Under the pieces are notes generated by a model. It saw nothing but the letters and a program-made list of their open reading frames with translations, was not told the origin of the DNA and made no database searches. This document shows positions 53,062-62,877 of a stretch of 64,000 bases of DNA, piece by piece. A program made the position numbers and the translations under genes. Location of the stretch: NCBI GenBank assembly GCA_038380795.1, contig CM076268.1:4209001-4273000 (forward strand), given 5' to 3'. The first letter of the stretch is position 1. The number at the start of each line of letters is the position of its first letter. This DNA is from Pyrocephalus nanus (lineage: Eukaryota > Chordata > Aves > Passeriformes > Tyrannidae).

Positions 53062-54349
53062 TCCCAGTTTTGCACCACGCCAAATTAGACATCAACATTT
53101 TTCTCTTCCAGGCTTCCTCCAGGAAGAGGAAAAAACCACATTAGCTAAACTTTCTTATGTTTTAGTAACATATGACCAAATACCGTCATAAATAATAAAT
53201 AAATAAACAAACAGCCTTCTTTGTCATGTCTGCACAGTCCTAAACCTCCATGGTGGAAGAAACAACATTTTAAGCTTTCCTACTAATTTCAATACTGAGA
53301 AGTGATGATTCTCCAGCAGGATCCTTCTATCAGACAGGACATTCCTGAAAACATGTCAGGAAGGTGTCCTGTGTTAAAATCCCTTTAAATCCAACGAATA
53401 ACCCATTAAGTAAGTGTTTTTTTGTGTCTTTTTTTTCCTTCAGACTAGACATTGAGAATGAGCTCTTTGATCTGTTGCCTCAAATTTCACTGTCTCCCTG
53501 AAAACAAAAGACAGAAAAAAGCCCACAATATTTTACACGTCTCACAAGAGGACAGTATTCAACTCAGACTAAAAATTATGAAGTCGTATATTTTTAATAT
53601 TCCTGTCTAGCCCTCTGCAAACCACAGAACAATGCAACATCCATCATCATAAAAGCTGCGACAGTGAATTAGGAGGACTGCATATTTTGGGGCATTTTTA
53701 AAGAAAAATAAATATTCCTAATGGGAAACTTGAGAGAAATCATTAAAAATTACTGTGGTATACATCACAGGAGAATGAAATCAATTAGGTCTTAATCTCA
53801 AGTTATTTATGAAAGGAAGAATGAAACAGAGCTTCTTTATTATAAGCATTTTTCTGACTGTTAGATTCTGTTGCAAAACTTCCATTTGCTTTGGGTCCTA
53901 AGCAAAGCAAGTGAAACCTCTCAAAAGTAAAACAAATAGAAGTAAAATGTTGGGTTTGTAACATCAGCTCGTAGTATTAGATAGAGCAGTCAGCCCATAA
54001 TTATACATCTTTCATGCAGTTTAACTTAGGCCATTACATAATTAGATTTAGGCCAATGAGCCCTCAAAGTTATATTTTTACATAATAACAAACACAAAAA
54101 TTATATATGTGCTCCCAGTAGCATTGCAAGTTAAGTATAGATTTGGCAGCTCTCTACAGTAAGTGGGCATTCATTACTAATTCCTCTGGTATTCATTGTA
54201 ACAACATTAGTCATGAAGAACTAACGTGGATATAATATCTGAGCACTGGGTTATTCCTCTGGAAATTGGAAATCTGGAACTGAGTGGTGGCTCCCTTTCC
54301 CTGACATCACTGCAGTGCTGTGGAGGACACGGCTGTCGTGAGGGGATTA

Positions 54350-54541
54350 TGAGGAAGACAAGTTTGGATTGGATGTTAGGAAATGTTTCTTCATGGAAAA
54401 GGGTGGTCAGGCATTGGCACAGCTGCCCAGGGCAGTGGTGGAGTCACCATCCCTGGAGGGATTGAAAAAACAGGTAGATGTGGCACTTGGGGACTTGGTA
54501 CTGCTGCTCTTAGAGGGCTTTTCCAATCTAAATGATCCTGT
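54350..54541 (+). mobile_element. CR1 3' region, older subfamily
   Basis: TTGGATTGGATGTTAGGAAA, GGTCAGGCATTGGCACAGCT, CAGTGGTGGAGTCACCATCC and TTCCAATCTAAATGATCCTG. It is the CR1 type with the 'gtcaggcattgg...ggtggtggagtcacc' body and is immediately followed by another CR1. Confidence 0.85.
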
Positions 54542-54548
54542 GGACAGT

Positions 54549-54972
54549 GAGTTGGAGCCCCTCTGCTCTGCAGCCAGGCTGGGAGAGCTGGGGGGGTTCA
54601 CCTGGAGAAGGGAAGGCTCCAGGGAGACCTGAGAGACCTTTCCAGTGCCTAAAGGGGCTCCAGGAGAGCTGGAAAGGGACTCTGGACATGGGCCTGGAGG
54701 GACAGGACAAGGAGGAATGGCTTCCCACTGCCAGAGGGCAGGGATAGATGGGATACTGGGAAGGAATTGCTGACTGTGAGGGTGGTGAGGCCCTGGCACA
54801 GGTTGCCCAGAGAAGCTGTGGCTGCCCCTGGATTCCTGGAAGTGTCCAAGGTCAGGTTGGATGGGGCTTGGAGCAACCTGGGCTAGTGGAAGGTATCCCT
54901 GCTCATGGTAGGTGTTGGACTAGATGGTCTTTAAGGTCCTTTCCAACCCAAACCATCCTGTGATTCCATAAT
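54549..54972 (+). mobile_element. CR1 LINE 3' region (young subfamily)
   Basis: About 425 bases, closely matching the copies at 4587, 33651 and 63611. It starts AGTTGGAGCCCCTCTGCTCT and ends CCATCCTGTGATTCCATAAT. It joins directly onto the older CR1 to its left in the same orientation. Confidence 0.94.
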
Positions 54973-56040
54973 TTTTTTTTCCATACCAAATTGCCATGAT
55001 AATTTCCCCAGGTATGAAATGGCACAGTCTGTCTCCAGCCTATTTCCCTGATTCCTTCTGCAGTGATACAATTCCAGAGGGCAACCCAGTTGCAAAACCA
55101 GACTTGTGTCCTGACAGTGGTTTTGGTTTAACTCCCTGGCCACAGTTATATATCACAATTAATTTAATTTAGAGACTTTTCTTTTAGACACCATTATCAG
55201 GTAATCAGAAGATTCAGACTGGGCACCATTCCCCTGAACACCCTTTGGCCATGATTTTTATTAACTTTCCCCACATCATCCCATAAGGGGATATAAGGGG
55301 ATAAAAAATGCTCCCTTTAGGGACCAAAAAGTTCTAAAAAACCCCACAGAAACAGGAAATAGAAATGGAAGTCTCCCCATTCTTCAAGGACAGCTTCAAG
55401 AGCTGCAAGAGCACATTACAGAGTAGATTAGCAGACGGCCCAAACAAGAAGAGGAAGGTTTCCAAAGAGGATTTTTGCCCTTTTCTATTGGCAATTTCTC
55501 AAGCCAGTTGCAGACTTGCAGTAATTCTAGAACCTCAGAGCAGTCTCCATGCTATAGGTTTTTGCATGAGCATCCTCCTGTAATTATATGTTAACTAAAG
55601 TCTAGTCATTGTAAGATACTATAGAAGATAAAAATATTTTAAAACATGAAGTCTAAAAATACAGCACTGTGACTAATTTTTTTTTTTAAACAACCAAATT
55701 TCTGCAATTAGGAGCTCTTTTACATATTCCTATCTATGCAACACAATCCTCAAGCAGTTCACTGCACTTTTGCTATTTTATATCATTTTATATAACTGTG
55801 TGCACCAGGAGAAAATTTGTGCAGTTCCTTCTCCTTTTTTAATTCCCTTTTAAATCACTCTGCAGCTGGTAAGGAGATGATACACCTCATTATCTTATTC
55901 TGTGGGTCATCTTAAATGGATATTAAGTAATTCTCCCTCCTACAGCTTTGGTACAGAGCCAAGGAGAACTAGGAAAAGTAAGATTCCTGACCTGAAAAAG
56001 AGGATGTTTTATATTCCCAACATAAAAATGTGTTGTCACA

Positions 56041-56225
56041 TGGAATCACACGATGGTTTGTGTTGCAAGAGACCTCCAAGTTCATCTCATTCCACCCCCA
56101 CCCAGGTTGCTCCACGCCCCATCCAACCTGGCCTTGGACACTTCCAGGGATGGGGCAGCCACAGCTTCTCTGGGCACCCTGTGCCAGGGCCTCCCCACCC
56201 TCCCAGGGAAGAATTCCTTCCTAAT
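56041..56225 (-). mobile_element. CR1 3'-end fragment with internal deletion
   Basis: TGGAATCACACGATGGTTTG to CTCCCAGGGAAGAATTCCTT, reverse-oriented. About 45 bases (the CCATGGGCAGGGACACCTTC region) are missing between ATTCCACCCCC and ACCCAGGTTG. Confidence 0.93.
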
Positions 56226-59200
56226 TCACCTGGCATGCTTCCTCCAACAGTTTTGTCACAGCTAAACAGACATTGCAAGAGACAAACCATAATCACCCAA
56301 AATACCTCCAGGTAGCTCAGCTGGGGACCAGCTTCTCTTCCAGAGCCCAACACACCAGTACATCATCACTGACCCACAGACTGGCACCACTCCAGGAGCA
56401 GCACAGGCTCCTCTCTCTAAGTCAGCATTTTGGGCAAGAATTTTTGTGATTTTGATGTCACTAGACACATATTTAAATCTAAACTTAGTTAATATTTTCA
56501 GACATACTTTGAGTTTCTCTACCTGCAGTATATTTGAATGATTTTCAGTAGCTTTGTTAACCAGCATCCCATTTTATTGCATTTCAGTTTGTGCCACTGT
56601 TCAAATAAAACCCCCTTTTATTCAGAAGGCTGCAGATGGGGAATGGTCTCAGCTGGAGCTGCCAGGTGCTGACCTGTGGCCAGGGCAGTGGGGGAGCACA
56701 GTGAGGGCATCTCATGGGCATCCAGCCCAACAAGGAACCACTGAGTGACAAACTACACTGGTTGGAGTCACAGAGCTGGAAATATGACCCTGTGGGACAA
56801 CCCTGTATCCTGATTTCCTCTGGCAGTGAACAAGTGGCCAGTCAGTGCTCCTGGAAAGATAATTACCCACCCATCAGAGCACACAGGCACGTCTGTCCCT
56901 CAAGTCAAAGGGGCAAGCAGCCCTTCACATGAGGCGAGCTGGGGTATTTTTAGCCGTGGAGCTCTTGCTGTGATGGCTCTATCAGGGAACTGTTTCCTCT
57001 GGAGAGAGCTGCCAGAAACTTTATCCCTGCTTTTGTGTGCTGTTTTCCTTGTAAATCAGCTCTCTCACAGAAAACATTACGCTAACGTGACCAATCCCAG
57101 ATACTCAACAACAAAACCCCTAAAAAGTCTTACCCAGACATTCTCCTCATCCATCTGAGCAGCTGAGTAAACTTGAAGAAGTAAGTAATGACTTGCATAC
57201 ACATACACAGGAAAATATTTGGGTTTAAATAAATCCCCAGAACACTGTAACCCCTCGGTGCTTTATGTTACAATGACTTTCAGCCCTTAATGAGGCATTT
57301 CTGTCAGATGAAATCAGTGATGCCAGCAAGCAAACAAACACCACGTCTTGCACACCTAAACCACTGTGCCTTTCCCATGTGGGCTTCATTTCCATTAAAG
57401 TAAAATTCCGACCCTATGGGGAGGCTTTGTGCTCTGGGAGGGCAATGCCAGGTCCATGTGTTGACAAACCTACCTGGGCTCTGTGCCTTAACACCCCCAA
57501 ACCATCTCAGCATCTCCCCCCAGCCAGCATTAGTTATAAAAACCTGCTCTGTGAGCACAAACAGATGGGCAGTGTGAGAAGAGATGACCCAACAAATATA
57601 ACCAGTGCCTGTTACCAGATATGTTCATCCTTGCAGAGCTGTCCCAGCAGCAAATCTGTCCCTCCTGAAGACACAGCTCATGGGTTGACACCCAGAGAAT
57701 TTGAAGTCAATTTTTCCAATAAGAAGGAAAATTCCAGAGTTTGACCAGTGTTGGTGATCTCCAACTCTTTTATCTGATGGCAAATGCTTTTTATTTTGAA
57801 GTACCTGCAAGTCCAAAGTGAAATCAAAGCACTTCTTCCTTACTCTAAACTCCATTAAGCTGCTGCTGCTTGTAGAGGGCCATGCCTGTGAGGCTCCTGT
57901 TTTTGTGAAGTAACATTTTCCTGTAGGATCTATTTTCTGCCACAATGACTGGACTGTGGAGCTGAAATGAATGCCAGAATTGTTTGGTGGGCACCTTCTT
58001 TTCTCAGGCCCGGAAAGAGAGAAATTAGGTTTGCAACACAGATAGTTTTTGATTTTCTGAATCGAAGGTTTCACATCATGTAAAACATTCCCAGACAGTG
58101 ATTTGCATCATGCACATTCCTCACTAGGTATACTCTCAAGCTTCTTTATACAAGACAATCTCCACCTCAAATTGCCATGTATTTTGTGCTGAAGATTTTG
58201 AAAATTCTACTTAGAGAAAATAAAAACATCTGGAAATACCTGTTATACAAACACAAAAGATTTTTTTGAGTAGTGCACTGGCTTAAGGCTGTGAGCAGGT
58301 GGAGTTGCTCAAGAGCCAGAGGATGCAGCACGTTGGTGTGGTATTCCAGCCCCAACAACAGCAAAAGTGGGAAGAAACCAGGCCAGTTGAGGTGTTGAGG
58401 GCATCAGCAGGGTCAGAACATCAGTGGGGGTTCCAAGGGGCAAAAAACCCACCTGAAGCCTGTGCTCTCCATCCCACAAAATACTCACAACATTCATTTC
58501 CTCAAGAGGATCATCTGGGTGCCATGATTTTTAAGGAGGATCAGCTCTTCTGTTTGATATTCCCAGCCAGAGAGTGAGAAGCATATAAAAAATTCATATA
58601 TATTTACATATACAGTTGCACGGGCATGGACTAGGGATACACTGTGGCAGCTGGATTAAGCCATCTCCCTTGAATTCCTGGGCATCCCTGCAAGAAAAAT
58701 GTCTGATTTCCATGTAAAATACTCTTATTCCCAACAAGGAAGACCCTATCTCTTCCACTCTGCCAGAGAAGAAGTGCGAAAAGCTTTGGGGCTCTCTTCT
58801 GGTGTCAGTCCCACACCAGGGGACAAACCTGACACAGGAACTATCCTGCTGTGTCCTTCACGGATTCTGAATTCCAAATGCTTTTTCTCCAGGCCAAAAC
58901 AGCTTGCTGTGGCTCAAGGTTGAGACCACAAGCAGGATTAATGGTATAAAGTAGAGCAGGTTTAAATCTATATGATAATTCTCTGGATATGACATATGTA
59001 CAGGAAATAATTCTCCCAAAGGGTGGAAGGAGTTAATGAACCAAAGCTGCATTTTCTGAAGTCAAGAAATCAGAGACCAAGCAGCCAAGGGGGAGAAATG
59101 CTCAGTTCTACTGAAATCAAAGAGATTTGGGAATTGATTCTATAGGAAATGTCTCTAACTGTTGTAGTGAGATAGAACTGGATGGAAGCTGGAAATACAA

Positions 59201-60087
59201 TCCTCCAGATTCAGTCCAGCAGACCGTGAGTGGGTCTGTGCATGGCTGTAATTTATCACTCTGTGATGGAGACTCCACCAGAGAGAAAGACCCTCCTGTT
59301 TGAGGCAGGCAATCTGTGTTTTTCCTGGAGAGCAGCAAGAGGCATCAGTGAGCCCTCAGGAGAGCAGATCTACCAAAGAGCTGAGCTGCAAAGCTTGGAG
59401 GATGCTCCTTTTTGTAATTCCTTTTACAAGTTCTACTTTGAGTTACCTGCGGTCCAGCCTTGACTTGGGTTTCCAGTAAAGCTTTGCTTGCTTGGTTAAA
59501 AAGAACTTTTTGGAGAAGAACCCTGGCAGTCTCTCCCTCACAGCCAGCATTACCTTACCTTCTGTGTCCTCTGCATTGTGCTGAACTACCTGATGAATTT
59601 TTAGAGATATCTATCTGGAACGCAGCATATTTGTTCAAGAGGTCTCTATCTTCTCTGTGAGCAAAAAAAAATTAACATTATTCTCATGTTAACTGAGACA
59701 CAAAAAGGCTAAATAATCTAACAAAGACAGAGCACAAAATACAAGCATGTCCCTTGTGTCCAGCATGGGTCACACAGCTGGAGGATGTCACAGTGGCCAA
59801 AGTCCAGCTCACAAACATCCCTCTTCCAAAAGAACTGACCTTCCATCTCAGCCTAGATTAGCAAAATAAAGCAGAGATATCAAAGGTCAAATTCCAGCCT
59901 CCTTCAAGCACGCTCAATCAGGGGTTGGGGCAACAAAGATTAATACTTGCAATGATTTTTTTACGGTATTTTATACCACGGGGTTTGTGGGTACAAAAAC
60001 ATGACTTCTCCAGCAGTTTCAATAATTGTGTTATATTTAACAGCACCAAATAAAAACAGAGCAGTTGGATCAATATTACACTCATAC

Positions 60088-60093
60088 TTTATT
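60088..60093 (-). terminator. Distal poly(A) signal AATAAA of C10orf90
   Basis: Canonical AATAAA on the minus strand in the context GGAATAAAGTATGAGTG. It lies about 860 bases after the stop codon and has a GT-rich element just downstream. It is the most likely end of the C10orf90 transcript. Confidence 0.55.
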
Positions 60094-60827
60094 CCATAAA
60101 TAAACTCCACTGGTTTGTAAGCTGCTTGTTTTTACTTCCAAAATGTACAAATAAAGATTTAAATATTTTTTTGGAGGAAACATTACAGATGGTTTGAGTT
60201 TCGTGCAGTTTTGATGCAAACATACTTCTTGGCACCACTTCTTAATATGCCATTTCCATACATACTGAATGCTCACAGAAGTGGAGTAAAATATACATTA
60301 CAATGAAAAACATGAAAAAAATGTGTTATCAACAAATCTCTAAATATTGCTCTTTAATGGGTAATGTTGGTAGGTAGGTTCAATGTATGAACAGAAGCGG
60401 AGTCCTTCAGAAGGCTGAAATATTGTTCCCTTTTGGTATGTTAAGCATTAATGTGAAACTGCTGCTGCTATGATTACGTGGTAATGCTATTTCAACTACT
60501 TTCTAAACATAACAAATAACAATGTCCATTTTTCTTTACTTCAAGGATTTAACTCACAGGAAATCAATTAACAGAATACTTCAGAGAAATCAGTTTTCCA
60601 CATCTTACAAACTCTCTTCTATTGCTACAGAGAAGAATACTTTTTAAAAGATTAACACAAATAATACCGCTGTAGTTCAATATTTGCATTAAAAATTCTT
60701 AAAATTATTTCCTCTGGGTAAGCTGACCAAAAGGTGATGCTCTGAAACAGCTGTGTTCCTTTTCAGACTGTCTTTGATTACTTGAAAGTTGCCTTAAAAA
60801 TTTCAGTTGAAATACAAATGATCTTTC

Positions 60828-60833
60828 TTTATT
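60828..60833 (-). terminator. Proximal candidate poly(A) signal AATAAA of C10orf90
   Basis: Canonical AATAAA on the minus strand (context TTAAATAAAGAAAG), about 120 bases after the stop codon. It could give a short 3' UTR isoform. Use of this site cannot be judged from sequence. Confidence 0.35.
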
Positions 60834-60953
60834 TAAAGAGGCAAAGATAAGAAAAATACCTCCAGGTAATTGAGATAACAGTTAATTTATGGCTTATCTA
60901 GCAGTCAAAGGCATTCAAGATCCAATTAGGATGATGGGCAAGAGACTCCTTTG

Positions 60954-60992
60954 TCACTCTGTGTTTCTGTGAAGGAGCTGGTCCAGTAATTG
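60954..60992 (-). CDS. C10orf90: C10orf90 (FATS) terminal coding exon with stop
   Basis: The last coding piece is only 13 codons: QLLDQLLHRNTE and a TGA stop at 60956-60954. The acceptor is a long T tract ending TTTAG (60993). Entry is in phase 0, as the preceding exon requires. The other two frames do not fit that phase; one of them stays open longer but would need a phase-1 junction. The QLLDQLL tail directly following FKK matches my memory of the C terminus of mammalian C10orf90, and ALMS1 itself instead ends in a KITN-type tail. The exon continues into a 3' UTR of about 0.9 kb. Confidence 0.8.
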   Translation of the reverse strand, partial: QLLDQLLHRNTE

Positions 60993-61610
60993 CTAAAAAA
61001 AAAAAGATGAAAAACAGCTTTAAGATACTGTTAAAATACATGAGGTGGTAGAAGTCTTCAGTGATACAGGAGGTGAGATGGAATTGGCATTCTCAGACTT
61101 CAAATGTACTTGTTCCCTGCTCAAAAACAGAACCAAACACTGCAGGCTTTTCCATCTTGGTCAGGAAGGGTGTTGAGAGATGGAGGAACAGAGCAGTTAA
61201 ACAAGGAGAAACTGGTACTTGTGTGCAACATGGAGCAGGATTACCTGGGAATGCCTCCACTCTGCACCTGCAGCTTTCTATCATCATAACTAATTACTAA
61301 TTTTTCAAAAAATAAAAATCTGGGGTGCTTAGCCCAACATGGGGCTTGGAGAAACTTGGTCTTGTGGAAGGTGTCCCTGCCCAAGGAGATGGTCTTTAAG
61401 GTTCCTTCCAACCCAAACCATTCCATCCTTCTGTGAAGGTTCAGGCTGTTAATTCAAGGTTAAAGAAGTGCCTCAACCCAAGGACAAGATTTAAAAGCCA
61501 TCCCTTGCTCTCAGGGTTTGCACATGGTGAGCACAGTCTGTCCCCAGTGCCTCTACAGACCCATCTGTGGGGTTACAAAACTCTGCTTGGTTTTCCCAGG
61601 AAATCCTTAC
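60993..61610 (-). other. C10orf90: C10orf90 last intron
   Basis: A 618-base intron with a GTAAGG donor and a T-tract/TTTAG acceptor. It contains one antisense CR1 fragment (61331-61436) and otherwise unremarkable sequence. Confidence 0.85.
61331..61436 (+). mobile_element. CR1 3'-end fragment inside C10orf90 intron
   Basis: CATGGGGCTTGGAGAAACTT to CCAACCCAAACCATTCCATC. It is a short CR1 end, antisense to the gene. Confidence 0.88.
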
Positions 61611-61710
61611 CTTTTTAAACATCTCCACTCGCAGCCTGTTACTCTGCATGATGATCCTTTTCTGCTTTTCCTCTTGTTTCTTTTTCACTTCAGGTAGATT
61701 TTCATAAATC
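61611..61710 (-). CDS. C10orf90: C10orf90 (FATS) penultimate exon, core of ALMS motif
   Basis: Coding exon of 100 bases. The acceptor is GATTTCGTTACAG (ending 61711) and the donor is AAAAAG followed by GTAAGG (61610 downward). The first base completes an arginine codon carried over from the exon at 62814, then 33 full codons follow: IYENLPEVKKKQEEKQKR, a short IIMQSN segment, and RLRVEMFKK. The (R)IYENLPEVxxKxEExxKR...SNRLxxxxFKK pattern is the diagnostic core of the ALMS motif and is predicted to be a strongly charged helix. The exon ends in phase 0. It joins the short terminal exon at 60992 across an intron of about 620 bases that contains one CR1 fragment. Confidence in the family is very high. 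The specific paralogue is inferred from the tail and from synteny. Confidence 0.92.
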
Positions 61711-62312
61711 CTGTAACGAAATCACAAAGTGAAGTTCACCTGTCATCTGTTGGACTCCTCTAGGAAAGGTTTGCCTTCAGTGCAATATTTGTCATTAATG
61801 GCCTCTCTAAGCACCTGGATTAGAATCATGGCAGGGGAATTACAAATTATCGACAATAACGGTTTTATATGAAATCTGATGGGTTGAAAATCTTGCTGGA
61901 AGTTCTAATTTTGGAATGAAAGAAGGTCAAGAAAGAAATGTGACCAGGTTATCTCAATGCTGCAATGTAACTCTGCAGTAGCTTCTAACGAGCTCATTGG
62001 AGTTGGTTTCAATTTATAGCAACATAATTCAAACCAGAATTTGGCCTGTAACTGTTTGTTGTTTTTTTTTTTAATTTATGCAACAAAATTAATACCAAGC
62101 AATCATTTTCAAGTATTTTTCTAAAATACAAGAAAACCATCATCATAAGACTGTAGACTGTTAACATTTTTTTCCCAGTCATTAGGAACTCTTTTTACCA
62201 GGAGAACACAATCTTTCCATTTTCAAAACAACAAGAGTTGCCTTTAAAAAAGCTGACTTCTGGTCTGATCTTTTTCCATTAAAATCAATGATAAAATTCA
62301 CAGGAGTTTGAG

Positions 62313-62353
<41 letters not shown>

Positions 62354-62813
62354 GGGCCCTCCTTCCCAGCAGTCCCGTTCTTTGCACGCACAAAAAGCCT
62401 GTTTAGTTCTGATTTTTCCTCATAATATTTTGCAACACTAAGTTCTTGAAGGAGCCTGTTTGGGCTGGAGATCGTATTTTGGAGGAGAGGAATGGAACAC
62501 ATATTGAGCACTCTTAAAATCAGGATGGATTCCACATGGTGGCCCTTCACAGCTTTTCCTGCTGGTCATGATGGCACAAAGGGCAACGCAGCTAAAGATC
62601 GGACACCAAAGAAAAACAACCCCACCAAAGGAACTGCACTGCTTCCATTTGTGAATTTTCTACAGGAGTTACCTGTTGGGGATGTATTTTTCATGCCATG
62701 CTGTCTGAAACTGGTAGAAAAGCGGTGCTCAAAGGGCAGGGCTGCCCCAAATAGATATCAAACTATCTATCAAAGAAAACCATGAATGAACCCTAAACTG
62801 GAGAGACTTTTAC
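61711..62813 (-). other. C10orf90: C10orf90 intron between the two ALMS-motif exons
   Basis: About 1.1 kb with a GTAAAAG donor and a TTACAG acceptor. The only notable content is the 38-A homopolymer. Confidence 0.85.
62313..62350. repeat. Homopolymer A38 in C10orf90 intron
   Basis: Thirty-eight uninterrupted A, the longest homopolymer in the window, lying between the exons at 61710 and 62814. Confidence 0.92.
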
Positions 62814-62877
62814 CTTTTAGATCTCATGTGCATCTCCTTCTCAGGAATGAACCTTTCCTTTGGTTTGAAGAGGTTAT
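62814..62877 (-). CDS. C10orf90: C10orf90 (FATS) internal exon, start of ALMS motif
   Basis: Coding exon of 64 bases. The acceptor is CCCTCTGCTAG (ending 62878) and the donor is AAAG followed by GTAAAAG (62813 downward). It enters with two bases completing a codon, reads NLFKPKERFIPEKEMHMRSK, and leaves with two bases (AG) that join the first base of the next exon to give arginine. The FKPKERFIPxxEMHMRSKR string is the beginning of the ALMS motif. This C-terminal domain is shared by ALMS1, CEP295 and C10orf90 and is linked to centrosomal localisation. C10orf90, also called FATS, has been reported as a p53-stabilising ubiquitin-ligase-like tumour suppressor. The exons encoding the large N-terminal part lie beyond the right edge of the window. 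The choice of C10orf90 over its paralogues comes from the short C-terminal tail and from its position upstream of ADAM12. Confidence 0.87.

Larger units (their letters stand above)
46700..60069. other. Intergenic spacer between ADAM12 and C10orf90
   Basis: About 13.4 kb between the ADAM12 promoter and the predicted C10orf90 transcript end. It contains the CR1 copies at 51404, 52604, 54350, 54549 and 56041, the A-rich repeats near 47 kb, a G-poor block (47811-48120) and a CpG-bearing patch near 49484-49570. The intervals 48200-51400, 53070-54340, 54980-56040 and 56230-60060 have no recognisable gene or repeat beyond homopolymers. No plus-strand gene was supported. Confidence 0.6.
60070..60953 (-). 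other. C10orf90: C10orf90 3' UTR (predicted)
   Basis: AT-rich sequence downstream of the TGA with no repeat that I recognise. Two minus-strand AATAAA signals lie within it. The distal one (60093-60088) is followed by a GT-containing stretch, and cleavage is predicted near 60070. The boundary is inferred and has no transcript support here. Confidence 0.55.
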
